Counted from the first letter of the stretch, positions 19,501 to 32,538 are shown. The stretch: DNA of 64,000 bases from Sphingomonas rosea (GCF_039538065.1 NZ_BAABBR010000001.1:2332501-2396500), one strand, 5' to 3'. Program-made: numbers and translations. The notes: generated by a model not told the origin, from the letters alone.

Positions 19501-20091
19501 CTGCTGGTACGGCAGCACGACTCCGCCGGTGAATCCCCCCTCCGCTGTCCGGAGCGAATGCTGGAACGGACGCTCCCAGACCATCGATTGGACCCGCCCG
19601 CCAGCCGCTCCGCCCTTGTACGGATATTCGTCGACGCGGCCGACATGCTCCAGCAATGCCACAGCCACGATCGCGCTGCCCGACTCGGCGAGCGGCGTGC
19701 GCTTGGCATAGAAGAAGACGAGGGAGTGCTCGGGCGCGAGCTCACGGGCGAACCCGTCCAGCATGGCCCGCTGGTTGTCCGCGTCCTGCACCCACACTGT
19801 GTTGACCATGAAGTCGGGGAACGGGTCGCCCTGCGGCTCCCGACCCGCGTCAGCGGCGAGCCCAAGGTCCTTGGCTGTCTCCCAAGCTGGCTCACGGAGC
19901 ATCCACCGGTACGTGAGCGGATGCTCGGAGACGAGCATGGTCCGGATCAACAATTTCGGGCCGCCGTCAATGTGGTGAAGGGTCTCATCGACGAGTGGGA
20001 GGAGATGATGGCCACCGAGCACCCCCTCGGGCGCATAGCCCGGCTGTCCGCCCAATCGACCTGAACCGACAGACCGATTCGACAGCGTCAC
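16540..20091 (-). CDS. RecD-like superfamily 1 helicase with C-terminal PD-(D/E)XK nuclease
   Basis: About 1183 residues. A long N-terminal region (about 50-350, with 'FFYAKRTPL') precedes a RecD/TraA-type helicase: Walker A 'LTGPAGSGKTSLL' near 575, 'VVDEASMLTEDQLAAL' near 657, 'LVGDPRQLPPIGAGRP' and, near the end, 'YAITIHKAQGSEF' and 'LLYTALTRQQ'. The last ~130 residues look like a PD-(D/E)XK nuclease: E in 'SKNEVIIADIL', 'RWPDFTVE' near 1102, 'WYWEHCGKL' near 1115. The GTG at 20091 was chosen, only 24 bp from the divergent SNF2 start; the true start could be ATG 19938. From memory, related proteins carry a longer N-terminus. Confidence 0.8.
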   Translation of the reverse strand: MTLSNRSVGSGRLGGQPGYAPEGVLGGHHLLPLVDETLHHIDGGPKLLIRTMLVSEHPLTYRWMLREPAWETAKDLGLAADAGREPQGDPFPDFMVNTVWVQDADNQRAMLDGFARELAPEHSLVFFYAKRTPLAESGSAIVAVALLEHVGRVDEYPYKGGAAGGRVQSMVWERPFQHSLRTAEGGFTGGVVLPYQQILELAEADPELDAAHFLAVPPEDARGEFLYGSEHVGHGSAISALLAVRTAVERCSALVPGNWGEAIGWIDARINDLWRLRGPAPGLGSALTCIEPASFNGTLFAHAVQDNLPPDADPWPTVIDIFAGRRPQPFSAPPLSTLPKRRFELIRTNRPEQFALIQMLSRFELTKTQAVAAFDAEDPMRAVKNPYVLFEESRFWDEPVPLSRIDQGLYGGGGAVGAWPLPSATLVDPTEPDHPLRLRASAVEVLERAAAAGDTLLRGADIAAAAAELPLSPPVPLDEIALELLERDFYPAVNVEEADGSWTAQLERYVEAGTVIRSHVSARLDAPADAVHVDWRKLLEAEWGGIEEGEEVEEKAREEKSAALKTLTEHRLAVLTGPAGSGKTSLLKLLLRRRDIVGGDVALLAPTGKARVRLGAQTGMRDRARTLAQFLKEQERWNPETDEYSFRSSGATARVSTCVVDEASMLTEDQLAALFSALPKKARVILVGDPRQLPPIGAGRPLVDLIAHLEESHAGAGVASLEVGRRQGKDGKPVAAALLPDVQLAQLFSGRILGPGEDEIAGEILSGQAENRLRTREWDTSPRLREVLADVLAEELGSVDGDLERAVDLSLGGKDSDRMYFNLGAGANVERWQVLTTYRDLPNGSGELNRHLKRVARARKLRLAREGDRGWRVVEPRGADQVTYGDKVICLQNHSRDNWDGKAHAGYLANGEVGLVVGGTGHSRPSWTNVEFSTQPGLSYGFRARDFADHASPILELGYAITIHKAQGSEFGAVILVLPANSRMLSRELLYTALTRQQNSLWILHQGPLGAFLRFRSDFYSETARRTTNLFAPPSMVQASPPAGAPPATRRTFLEHKLIHATRRGDLVSSKNEVIIADILNELEQEGWIRYSVEKPLVLAGIERWPDFTVEHGGDVWYWEHCGKLDDPGYRSRWERKKAGYAKEGIDIWASDNPTGRLIVTTDGPEKGVDSGSLAELARRLWF

Positions 20092-20114
20092 AATCGGGAA
20101 GCTAAGCAGGGGCT

Positions 20115-22991
20115 GTGCAGCTAACCGCCTATCACGCCAAGTATTTGGCCCATAACCTGACGAAGCAGGCACCTCCCGGCGCGGCTGATCAGCTATCAAT
20201 GTCGCTGTTCGATGCTTCGGTCGACCTCAACCCGCACCAGATCGAGGCGGCGATGTTCGCGCTTCAGTCGCCGATCGCGGAAGGCGCCATCCTTGCCGAT
20301 GAGGTGGGGCTCGGCAAAACGATCGAGGCCGGGATCGTGCTCTGCCAGAAGTGGGCCGAACGGAAGCGCCGGCTTCTCATCATCTGCCCGGCCTCGATCC
20401 GAAAGCAATGGGCGACGGAGCTGGCTGAGAAGTTCAACTTGCCCGCCGTCGTCATCGACGCGAAAACGCATCGCGACCTGAAGCGAGCCGGTCAGCCATG
20501 GCCGCTCGATCAGAAGGCCGTGGTGATCCTGTCCTACCATTATGCGGCGCGGCTCCAGGACGAGCTTCGGCCGATGGCCTGGGACCTCGTCGTGATCGAC
20601 GAAGCGCACAAGCTCCGCAACGCCTACCGCCCGAGCAATCGTATTGGCCAGGCGCTCCGGTGGGCGACGGAAGGCCGCAAGAAGCTCTTGCTGACCGCCA
20701 CCCCGCTTCAGAACAGCCTTATGGAGCTCTACGGCCTGTCGAGCTTTATCGACGAAAACATCTTCGGCGATCCGAACGCGTTTCGGTCGAAATATATCAA
20801 TACCGGGGGCGATCTCGATGGTCTCCGCCTGCGCCTGGCCGACTTCTGCAAGCGCACCCTGCGCAAGCAGGTTCTCGAATATGTCCGTTATACCGAGCGA
20901 AAGGCGATCACTCAGCCGTTCCGGCCCAGCGATGTCGAGCAATCCCTTTACGACGCCATATCCCGCCTGCTGCAGCGGGAGGAAAGCTATGCCATTCCGT
21001 CGCGCCAGCGCCACCTGACCATTCTGATTCTGCGGAAACTCCTTGCGTCATCGTCCTATGCGATTGCCGGCACTCTCGGCACGCTGCGCGCGCGGCTCGT
21101 CGACCTGCGGGACGGAATCGAGCAGGATGATCACTGGACCGACGCCATCATCGACGCCGAGGAGATTGAGGAAGATTTGCTAGATGAATGGCTGTCGGAC
21201 GAGGATGCCGATAGCATTCCCGACCTTGTTGAACCTGCCCGCCTTCGGTCGGAAATCGACGAGCTGGCGAAGCTCGCGGACATGGCCAACTCCATCGAGG
21301 TCGACACGAAAACGACGGCGCTCCTGCAGGCGCTGGACGTGGGATTCGCCGAACAATCGCGGATGGGCGCGCCCAGAAAGGCGCTGATCTTCACCGAGTC
21401 CCGGCGCACCCAGGACTATCTACGCCGATATCTCGAAACCCACGGCTATGCCGACCGCGTCGTCACCTTCAGCGGCACAAATTCCGGGGAGCAGGTTCAG
21501 GCGATCTACCAGGCTTGGGTGCAGGCGAATCTCGACACCGGCCACGTCACGGGATCGAAGGCGATCGATGTGCGGGCGGCGCTAATCGATCATTTCCGGG
21601 ATCATGCCGACATCATGATCGCGACCGAGGCGGCTGCCGAGGGAGTCAATCTCCAATTCTGTTCGATGGTCATCAACTATGACCTCCCATGGAACCCGCA
21701 GCGCATCGAGCAACGCATCGGCCGCTGTCATCGCTATGGCCAGAAGCACGACGTCATCGTCATCAACTTTCTGAACGAGCGGAACGAGGCGGACCAACGC
21801 ATCCACGCCCTCCTTCGCGACAAGTTCAACCTCTTCAGCGGCGTTTTCGGCGCCTCGGACGAGGTCTTGGGCTCGATCGAATCCGGCGTCGACTTCGAGA
21901 AGCGGATCCTCGCCATCTATCAGGATTGTCGCACGCCCAAGGAGATCGATGCCGCCTTCGACGCGCTACAGGCAGAGCTGGACGAGCAAATCCGGTCCCG
22001 GATGGAGGAGACGCGCCGCGCCTTGCTCGAGAATTTCGACGAGGACGTGCATGCGCGCCTCCGCCTGAGGCTTGAAGATACCAAGGCCCAGCTCGACCGT
22101 GTCGGCCGCCAGTTCTGGGACGTCACTCGGTTCATCCTCCAGGATTCCGCGGCGTTCGACGATGCGGAGCTTGCGTTCGACCTGGCCCAGCCACCAGCAC
22201 CCGGGATCGCGCGCGGGCGCTACCACCTGATCTCAAGGAGCGCCGATCAGCCGAGCGCCGCCACCAACGACCATGGCTACTTCCTTTATCGTCTGTCCCA
22301 TCCGCTGGGTGAGCACGTGCTTGATGCCGCCAAGTCCGGCTCGACGCCCGCCGCCGAGCTGCTGTTCGACGTCACATCGCACCCCGGCCGGAACGCGGTC
22401 GTGGAGGCTTTGAAGGGACGAAGCGGCTGGCTTACGCTCAGGCGGCTCACGGTCACATCGTTCGAAACCGAGGATTATCTGCTCTTCTCCGGAGTCAAAG
22501 ACGGCGGTCGGTCACTCGATCAGGAGACGTGCGAACGGCTGTTCGGCGTCGCGGCCGCGGTCCGACCGTTGGGTGGCGTGTCAGCAGAAGCAGCGGAGCG
22601 CATCGAGGCCGAAGCGGCGCAGGCGCAGAAGGCTGCCCTCAACCGCTCACTAGAAGCCAACAACAAGCATTTCGCCATCGCGCGCGAGCGTCTGGAGCAA
22701 TGGGCCGAGGACAAGGTGTATGCGGTCGAGCGGGCGCTGAAGGACACCAAGGAGCAGATCAAGGCGCTCCGTCGCGAAGCGCGATCGGCGGCGACGCTGG
22801 AGGAGGAGCACGACGCGCAGGCGCGACTGGTCGAGCTCGAGCGAAAGCAGCGGAAGCAGCGCCAGGAAATCTTCGCGGTCGAGGACGAGATCGCGGACCG
22901 CCGGGACCAGCTGATCGCCGGGCTCCAAAAGCGGATGCAGCGCGGCCAGACGGCCGAAACCCTGTTCACGATCCGCTGGTCGGTCGTGTAG
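20115..22991 (+). CDS. SNF2-family helicase, DrmD-like
   Basis: A 958-residue superfamily 2 ATPase. Walker A 'DEVGLGKT' is at residues 62-69, 'VVIDEAHKL' near 160, then 'TATPLQNS'. The C-terminal helicase lobe has 'IATEAAAEGVNLQF' and the motif VI stretch 'RIEQRIGRCHRYGQ' near 530-545. A Lys/Glu-rich coiled coil covers ~870-940. The protein opens 'MQLTAYHAKYLAHNLT', a start I recognise from defence-associated SNF2 helicases of the DrmD type. It starts with GTG and is the first gene of the four-gene run, 33 bp before the methyltransferase. Confidence 0.88.
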   Translation: MQLTAYHAKYLAHNLTKQAPPGAADQLSMSLFDASVDLNPHQIEAAMFALQSPIAEGAILADEVGLGKTIEAGIVLCQKWAERKRRLLIICPASIRKQWATELAEKFNLPAVVIDAKTHRDLKRAGQPWPLDQKAVVILSYHYAARLQDELRPMAWDLVVIDEAHKLRNAYRPSNRIGQALRWATEGRKKLLLTATPLQNSLMELYGLSSFIDENIFGDPNAFRSKYINTGGDLDGLRLRLADFCKRTLRKQVLEYVRYTERKAITQPFRPSDVEQSLYDAISRLLQREESYAIPSRQRHLTILILRKLLASSSYAIAGTLGTLRARLVDLRDGIEQDDHWTDAIIDAEEIEEDLLDEWLSDEDADSIPDLVEPARLRSEIDELAKLADMANSIEVDTKTTALLQALDVGFAEQSRMGAPRKALIFTESRRTQDYLRRYLETHGYADRVVTFSGTNSGEQVQAIYQAWVQANLDTGHVTGSKAIDVRAALIDHFRDHADIMIATEAAAEGVNLQFCSMVINYDLPWNPQRIEQRIGRCHRYGQKHDVIVINFLNERNEADQRIHALLRDKFNLFSGVFGASDEVLGSIESGVDFEKRILAIYQDCRTPKEIDAAFDALQAELDEQIRSRMEETRRALLENFDEDVHARLRLRLEDTKAQLDRVGRQFWDVTRFILQDSAAFDDAELAFDLAQPPAPGIARGRYHLISRSADQPSAATNDHGYFLYRLSHPLGEHVLDAAKSGSTPAAELLFDVTSHPGRNAVVEALKGRSGWLTLRRLTVTSFETEDYLLFSGVKDGGRSLDQETCERLFGVAAAVRPLGGVSAEAAERIEAEAAQAQKAALNRSLEANNKHFAIARERLEQWAEDKVYAVERALKDTKEQIKALRREARSAATLEEEHDAQARLVELERKQRKQRQEIFAVEDEIADRRDQLIAGLQKRMQRGQTAETLFTIRWSVV

Positions 22992-23024
22992 GCAGGCCCT
23001 TCAGGGGAAGGGCTTTGATTCTGC

Positions 23025-26000
23025 ATGAGTAAGTATGACGACCTCGTCGCGAAGCTGCGCGAGATTTTTCAGATTGACCGGCCGGAACTCGATTTCGGCA
23101 TCTACCGGATCCTGAACGCCCGCGCGGACGAGATCAACGACTATCTCTCCAGCCGACTGAAGGAGCGTGTTGCCGAGGCGCTCGCCGAGGGCGCGGCGGC
23201 GAATACGGGGCAGCTGCAACGGGATCTGGATGAGGCGGTCAAGGCCGCGACCGCGCTCGGCATGAGCCCGGATGATGCGCCCAGGGTCAAGGAGCTGCGG
23301 GCCGCCCTCGCCGCGTCCTCGGCGGGCGCGTCCGAACATGAGAATGCCGTCTTCTCGCACCTCCTCACCTTCTTCTCGCGCTATTACGACAAGGGCGATT
23401 TCATCAGCCAGCGCCGCTACAAGGGGGACACCTACGCGATCCCCTATTCCGGCGAGGAGGTGGTCCTCCACTGGGCGAACCGCGACCAATATTACACCAA
23501 GAGCGGCGAGGCGTTCAGCAACTATAGCTTCAAGGTGCAGGACGGCCGGCGTGTCCATTTCCGGCTGGTCGCCGCCGACACCGCCAAGGACAACCGCAAG
23601 GACAATGACAAGGAGCGTCGCTTCGCGCTCACCGCGGCTCGTACGGTCACGCGGATAGACGAAGAGGGCGAGGCATATGAGGAGGCGATTGTCCCGGTGT
23701 CCGAGGAGGACGGTGACCTCATCGTCCGCTTCGAATATCGCGCGATGCCCAAGGGAACGAAACAGGAGAGCCTGGTCGACGCCGCGGTCGAGGCGGTGCT
23801 CGCGGACGAGGCGGTCAAGGCGCGTTGGCTGGCGCTCGCCGAGCGGGCACCCACCGACAAGAAGCCCCAGCGCACACTCCTCGAGAAGCACCTGACCACC
23901 TACACCCAGAATAACACGGCCGATTATTTCATTCACAAGGATCTGGGCGGCTTCCTCGGCCGCGAGCTGGATTTCTACATCAAGAATGAGGTGATGAACC
24001 TCGACGACGTGCAGAATGCGGAGAGCTTCGGCGCGATCGAGAAGCAGCTGCGCATGATCCAGTGCCTGCGCGCCATTGCGCTCGACCTGATCGCCTTTCT
24101 GGCAACCGTCGAAGATTTCCAGAAGAAGCTGTGGCTCAAGAAGAAGTTCGTCGTTTCGGCCCATTACTGCATGACGCTCGATCGGGTGCCGGAGGCGCTC
24201 TATCCGGCAATCGCTGCGAACCCGGCGCAATGGGCTGAATGGCACGCGCTCGGCCTGCGCCACGATGGCGATCCCGGCTCGGTGGACGAGCTGAAGTCGA
24301 ACCCTTTCTTCATGGTGGACACCGCCCTCTTCGAACCTTCCTTCCGGGCCGCCTTGCTGAAGGCGATCCCGGACATCGATTCGAATACGGACGGGCTGCT
24401 CGTCCACGGCGACAATTTTCAGGCTTTGCGCCTGCTCGGCGAGCGCTTTCGGGAGCAGGTCAAGGCGATCTACCTCGATCCCCCCTACAATGCCACGACC
24501 AGCGAGATTCTGTACAAGAACGGATACAAGCACAGCTCCTGGGCGAGCTTGATGGACAACCGCATCGGCCCGGCCCGCCGGCTGATGCAACCAACCGGCG
24601 TCCTGACCATCGCCATCGACGAGAACGAGCGCGACCGACTCGGCCTCATCCTGGAAATGAATTTCCCGGCGCATGAGATCACCAGCGTGAGCGTGATCCA
24701 CAACCCGCGCGGCATCCAGGGCAGCGGCTTTTCAGTCACCAACGAATTCGCCTATTTCGTGCACAGTCCGGGGCACCCTCTCGGCTTGCGATCGCTCGAG
24801 TCCGCCAAGTCAAAGCCGCTGATGAAGACCGGGGGGGAGTCGGCCCGCTCCACGGCCAAGAATTGCTTCTATCCGATCATCGTTAGGGGCTCGGAAGTGG
24901 TCGCCTTCGGCGACGTGCCCTCGGACGATTGGCATCCGGCCGGCGCCGTCATCGAACGGGATGACGGTACCAGCGAGGTTTGGCCAATCTCGTCCTCCGA
25001 CGGGATGGAACGGAAATGGCGCTATGCCCGCCAGTCCGTGGAGGCCGTCCTCCAGGGCCTCGAAGTTCGCAGGGGAAGGAGCGGCGAACCCGTCATCAAC
25101 CTCGCCAAGGCGAAGGAATCGTACAGAACCGTCTGGAGCGATGCGGAGTTCAATGCCGCCGAATATGGCAGCACCCTACTCAAGAACATGATTCCGGATG
25201 CTGCATTCTCGTACCCGAAGTCTCTGCATACGGTCCGCCATTCCTTGATTGTCTCCGGCTTGGGACCCAGCGATACCGCCTTGGACTACTTTGCCGGATC
25301 CGGAACGACGGGCCATGCAGTGATCGAGCTCAACAGAGAAGATGAAGGTAGACGCAAATATATCCTTGTTGAGCAGGGAGACTATCTCGATACCGTGCTC
25401 CGCCCTCGTCTCCAGAAGGTGGTTTTTTCACCTCAGTGGCAAGATGGAAGGCCAACGGCGCCCGGGCTGGGCCTCGGCCATGCGTTCAAAACCATCAGGA
25501 TGGAGAGTTACGAAGACACGCTCAACAACCTGCTCATGAAGCGAACCCTGGAGCAGGGAGCATTGCTCGAGCGGATCAGCGAGACGGCTCGGGACGATTA
25601 TCTGTTTCATTATATGCTCGACATCGAAACTCGAGACTCGCTTCTTAACGTGCAGGACTTTCGAAAGCCGTTCGATTACAGGCTCAATATCGCGACCGAT
25701 AGCGCCGGAGCTTACCGCGACGTCACGATCGATCTCGTTGAAACCTTCAACTATCTGATCGGGCTCTCCGTCAAACACATCGACATGCAATATGACCAGG
25801 GATTCGTGACTGTCGAGGGCACTCTGCCCACGGGCGAGAAAACCCTCGTCCTGTGGCGGGACGCGGACGTGCTCGACTATGAAGCCCTCAGCCGGCTATG
25901 CGACAAGCTCGCCATCAACCCCGGCGACAGCGAATATGACGTCGTCTATATCAACGGCGATCACAATATCCCGACGGTAAGCACGTCTTCGGAGAAGGAA

Positions 26001-26081
26001 GGCGAAGTCACCAGGACGCTGCGCCTCCGCCAGATCGAGCCGGAATTCCTGGAGCGCATGTTCGCCTCAGGAGCGGCGTAA
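23025..26081 (+). CDS. N6-adenine DNA methyltransferase, beta class (Mod / DrmMI-like)
   Basis: A 1018-residue DNA methyltransferase. The catalytic 'IYLDPPYNA' (motif IV, near 484) precedes the SAM-binding 'ALDYFAGSGTTGHAVIE' (motif I, near 755), the order of the beta class found in type III Mod and DISARM DrmMI. The ~440 residues before motif IV and ~240 after motif I are family-specific, with 'FGIYRILNARADEIN' near the start. The region between the motifs likely holds the target-recognition domain. It would methylate adenine in a specific site and mark self DNA. It is second in the operon. The recognition sequence cannot be read from the protein. Confidence 0.9.
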   Translation: MSKYDDLVAKLREIFQIDRPELDFGIYRILNARADEINDYLSSRLKERVAEALAEGAAANTGQLQRDLDEAVKAATALGMSPDDAPRVKELRAALAASSAGASEHENAVFSHLLTFFSRYYDKGDFISQRRYKGDTYAIPYSGEEVVLHWANRDQYYTKSGEAFSNYSFKVQDGRRVHFRLVAADTAKDNRKDNDKERRFALTAARTVTRIDEEGEAYEEAIVPVSEEDGDLIVRFEYRAMPKGTKQESLVDAAVEAVLADEAVKARWLALAERAPTDKKPQRTLLEKHLTTYTQNNTADYFIHKDLGGFLGRELDFYIKNEVMNLDDVQNAESFGAIEKQLRMIQCLRAIALDLIAFLATVEDFQKKLWLKKKFVVSAHYCMTLDRVPEALYPAIAANPAQWAEWHALGLRHDGDPGSVDELKSNPFFMVDTALFEPSFRAALLKAIPDIDSNTDGLLVHGDNFQALRLLGERFREQVKAIYLDPPYNATTSEILYKNGYKHSSWASLMDNRIGPARRLMQPTGVLTIAIDENERDRLGLILEMNFPAHEITSVSVIHNPRGIQGSGFSVTNEFAYFVHSPGHPLGLRSLESAKSKPLMKTGGESARSTAKNCFYPIIVRGSEVVAFGDVPSDDWHPAGAVIERDDGTSEVWPISSSDGMERKWRYARQSVEAVLQGLEVRRGRSGEPVINLAKAKESYRTVWSDAEFNAAEYGSTLLKNMIPDAAFSYPKSLHTVRHSLIVSGLGPSDTALDYFAGSGTTGHAVIELNREDEGRRKYILVEQGDYLDTVLRPRLQKVVFSPQWQDGRPTAPGLGLGHAFKTIRMESYEDTLNNLLMKRTLEQGALLERISETARDDYLFHYMLDIETRDSLLNVQDFRKPFDYRLNIATDSAGAYRDVTIDLVETFNYLIGLSVKHIDMQYDQGFVTVEGTLPTGEKTLVLWRDADVLDYEALSRLCDKLAINPGDSEYDVVYINGDHNIPTVSTSSEKEGEVTRTLRLRQIEPEFLERMFASGAA

Positions 26082-26106
26082 GCCAAGTCGCCAGGAGACA
26101 TACTTC

Positions 26107-27072
26107 ATGGACGGGATCGTTGGACCGGACTTCGCGGACCTCGAGAAGCTGGACTTTTCCGGGGATAGAAACGTGATCGCCACCGCTTTCTACTCGCCGT
26201 CGGCCCTGCAGAAGATTTCGGTAACGGCGCAGCGCCTCGACCTGATGGTCAGGCTTGACCTGGACTCGAGCCAGGAGTGGCAGCGGGGAATGATCGATCC
26301 GCCCGGCCTTTCGGCTTTCATCAAGCGGCACGAGGATGCCGGGATCGACACCCACCTGTGGGTGCACCGGATCGCCCACGCCAAGGCCTATGTCGGCCGA
26401 AACACGTGCCTGTTCGGCTCCGCCAACCTGACGGTGCGAGGCTTTTCGGGTGTCGGTCATGAGTTGTTGTGGCGGGCGCGCGGTGCCAGGCACCGCACCG
26501 ATATGCTCGCCACGCTCGACGACTATACGATCAAGTTCGCGAAGCTCACCCGCGCCGGGCTCGACGCCTATATCGGCCTGCATCAGGATGCGGTGAACGC
26601 TTATCGCAAAGCCAATCCAGGGAAGTACAGGAGGTTCAACGAAGACAGGGTGGAAAGCGGGTCGCCCCGAGCAGCCCGCTATGGCGATTACGATGCTTTC
26701 AAGGCCTGGCTCGCAGCCCGGCCGGAACCCGCCGCTGCCGAGACGTTGGCGCGCGCTAACGGGAAAGGCGGATTGAGTGGCCACATACGGGCCAATTTCT
26801 TCGGACTCAGACAATGGATGTTGTTCAACCCGGACATCAAGCGTTACGGACGGCGCCAGAACCCCGACACCTACAGGCTGCTCAGGCACTCGCGCGAGAC
26901 GGGGCTTCTGCGCGACTTCGTCTTGAACAATGCGGCGGATGAACCCGGCTTCTCGCTGAGCACCTGGAAGGGCTATCTGCCGATCGAGCACGGAGGCCGT
27001 CGCGACAAGTATGGCGGGACGATCGGCAACCTGCACAGGATGATACCGCTCCTGTCCCGCTATCTGCCTTAG
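26107..27072 (+). CDS. Phospholipase D-like protein with a single HKD motif (DrmC-like)
   Basis: A 321-residue PLD-superfamily protein with one HKD motif, 'HRIAHAKAYVGRNTCLFG' followed by 'SANLT' (about residues 90-112). Single-HKD members usually dimerise to form the active site, and several are nucleases. No signal peptide or TM is visible, so it is probably cytosolic. It sits 25 bp after the methyltransferase and 84 bp before the Res-like gene. PLD proteins accompany DISARM (DrmC) and other defence systems. Enzymatic activity is not proven by sequence alone. Confidence 0.82.
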   Translation: MDGIVGPDFADLEKLDFSGDRNVIATAFYSPSALQKISVTAQRLDLMVRLDLDSSQEWQRGMIDPPGLSAFIKRHEDAGIDTHLWVHRIAHAKAYVGRNTCLFGSANLTVRGFSGVGHELLWRARGARHRTDMLATLDDYTIKFAKLTRAGLDAYIGLHQDAVNAYRKANPGKYRRFNEDRVESGSPRAARYGDYDAFKAWLAARPEPAAAETLARANGKGGLSGHIRANFFGLRQWMLFNPDIKRYGRRQNPDTYRLLRHSRETGLLRDFVLNNAADEPGFSLSTWKGYLPIEHGGRRDKYGGTIGNLHRMIPLLSRYLP

Positions 27073-27156
27073 GATTATGAACATGGCCCCCACAGCCGGG
27101 AAGATCGCGTCGTCGACGCGAGTCGAGGCAAACCACCTCATTGAGCGAACCGCCTG

Positions 27157-30489
<3,333 letters not shown>

Positions 30490-30492
30490 CAG

Positions 30493-30515
30493 GGCTCGCT
30501 TCTCGGCAGTGAGCC
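30493..30515. terminator. Hairpin after the Res-like gene
   Basis: GGCTCGCT and AGTGAGCC pair as an 8-bp stem with one G-U, loop TCTCGGC, starting 3 bp after the Res stop codon. There is no T run, so termination is likely but weakly supported. Confidence 0.5.
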
Positions 30516-30550
30516 CATCCAATCCGTCGCAGTAGGTGTTGGTAGACCCT

Positions 30551-30579
30551 GCGGCGAGCGCGACCAATGCGCTCGCCGC
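30551..30579. terminator. Perfect inverted repeat between Res-like gene and integrase
   Basis: GCGGCGAGCGC and GCGCTCGCCGC form an 11-bp perfect stem with loop GACCAAT, between two convergent genes. It probably acts as a terminator or transcriptional barrier on both strands, although it has no T tract. Confidence 0.6.
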
Positions 30580-30588
30580 GAGGTTCTA

Positions 30589-32489
30589 TCACGCGATCGG
30601 CAGAATTATCCTCGCGGGCCTTACCGAGCTGGTGACCACCGGGATCTTGTTGACCGCTTCGAGGAGAACGCTGAGCCGGCTCGCTTTCGAATAGCGGCCG
30701 GCCGTCTCGCTCTCGAGCGTGTGGCCGAGAAGATCGGCGCGGACCTCCTCGTTTATGCCCGCGGCCTTCAGCTCATCGGCGACCGTGTGGCGGATGCCGT
30801 GGAGCGTGAGGTCATCGGGCTTCTCCTCAAGGCAGGCCAGGATCTTCATCCAGCCGAGCCGGTAATAGGAATCGCCCATGTTGCGGGTGTCGCGGACCAG
30901 CTCCGGGAAGAGCAGCTTCTGCCGCGCCGTGCCACCGCCGCGACGAAGTCGATGAAGCCGAGCCGCACCAACTCGTCGGCGACCGGGATCCAGCGGCGCG
31001 AGCTGGCATTCTTCAGCCGACCGGCGTCGGTGACATCGACGTCGAAATACCAGATGCCGTCCTCACTGCGGGCAATGTCGGTCACCTGGAGCTTGCAGGC
31101 TTCCTCGCGGCGCATGCCGGAATACCAGATGATCGGCAGCACCCAGTAGAGGCTGTCATGATAGACATCGCGGCCGGGCTTCAGGCGGTGCCGCTTGTTG
31201 GCGCACCCATGCCAGGGCGGGAGCCGGAAGATCTTTCGCGCGACCGACACGGGAAAGGCATCGCGCTGTTCTCGGGCGCTTCGGCCGTCCTCAAATGCGA
31301 ACTCGCTCCAGTCGAGCGCCTGGATCGCCGGATTTTGCTTGCGCGCCCATTCATGCGCCATCTTCAGGAAGCGGAAGTGCCGGTTGAGCGTCGGCACGTT
31401 GAGACCAAGCGCCGACTTCTCGAGCCGACCCTTGCGGATCTCCGCCTTAGCCTCGGCGCAGATCTCCTCCAGCGTCATCGGACCGTGGCGCGGCGTTTTA
31501 TGATGGTTCGGCGGCAGCCCATCAAAATGCTTCATGAGCTGGCGGAGGTCTTCATTCGAAAGCGCCACGAACGGCTTTGGTCCCATGCTCTTCTGCAGGA
31601 GGCGCATAGCCGTCTCGAACTGCGACCTCGTCTTGTCCGTCCACTTCGCCTCACGCTTGCCGGTCTCCGATGCAACGAGCTTCGGATTGTCATTGATGAA
31701 CTTCTGGGCGGCTTGCTCCGCCGTGAGCGACGCCCAGGCGGGATCGATGGTCGGTGCCGTCGGCGCGACCGTCGTCGGCTGAATGACCGCGGCAGGCGCG
31801 GCGGGCCTAACCGTCGCCTGCCCCACCGGCGCGGCGAGCAGGCTCTCGAATCGTCGGTCGGGGTCGCTCAGCCGGCGCCGATATTCCTGGACGGCGGCGA
31901 GCCTCGCCTCGAAGCGCAGACGCATCGCTTGATCCATGTGGAAGATGTCGGTCTCGATCTGCTCGTTCTCGAGCGCCTCGGCCGTCTCATCGAGGCTCTG
32001 GTGCCAGATGGCGCTGAGCCGCGACACCTGCTGGTGAGCCAGCATCGCCACGTCGCGATCCAGATGCGGCACACGTTCGGTCCACGCCTCGGCGGTCGGC
32101 TCGTCGCCGGAACAATTGGTTTCGGCGAGATAGCGATAGACCTCCTCGTGCACGTCGAGGAACGTGTCGAGGTCGCCGAACTCGTAGCCGCGAATGGCGT
32201 ACTGCTCGCGCTCGTCGTCGAGCGCATCCAGGGCCTTGTTGAATTCGCCCTGGAAGATCCGCGTCGCCGCATCCTTATCGAGAGCGAGCCGGCGGGCCGG
32301 CTTGCCGAAGAGGCGCATGTAGAGTTCCTCGAATTTCGCCGTGAGGATCGCCGCCCGATGGCGAGCGGCTTGAGGGCAGGCCGTCCTCAGCGACACCATG
32401 GGACGGAAGTGGTTACCGCAGGGCAAACGGCGCGACCGGCGATACCAGTAGATAGCGCCGCGACGCTTCGTGTTGGGGATGGCGGTCAT
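30589..32489 (-). pseudogene. Tyrosine integrase with a one-base frameshift
   Basis: The gene reads in one frame to about 30930-30942 ('LGFIDFVAAV'), then the family sequence continues in another frame ('KLLFPELVRDTRNMGDSYY' to the stop at 30589). The total length (1901 nt) is one base short of an exact reading frame of ~633 residues. The first Arg ('YSGMRREEACKL') lies before the break. 'HGIRHT', 'LLGHT' and the Tyr of 'ETAGRYSKAS' lie after it, so neither part alone has the full RHRHY set. A core-binding domain lies upstream. It sits ~110 bp from tRNA-Gln. A sequencing error is possible. Confidence 0.85.
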
Positions 32490-32513
32490 TGATCGATCTC
32501 CTTCCCACGGCCG

Positions 32514-32538
32514 TTGGGTACAGTCCGTGGGTACAGTG
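32514..32538 (+). repeat. Right pair of putative integrase arm sites
   Basis: TGGGTACAGT occurs at 32515 and again at 32528, 13 bp apart, in the gap between the integrase start and the tRNA. The same unit and the same 13-bp phase occur just inside the left core (15496/15509). Confidence 0.6.

Noticed and set aside
30589..32489. Programmed ribosomal frameshift in the integrase
   Set aside because: The break is in a GC-rich tract without a recognisable slippery heptamer plus downstream structure. A mutation or a sequencing error explains it more simply.
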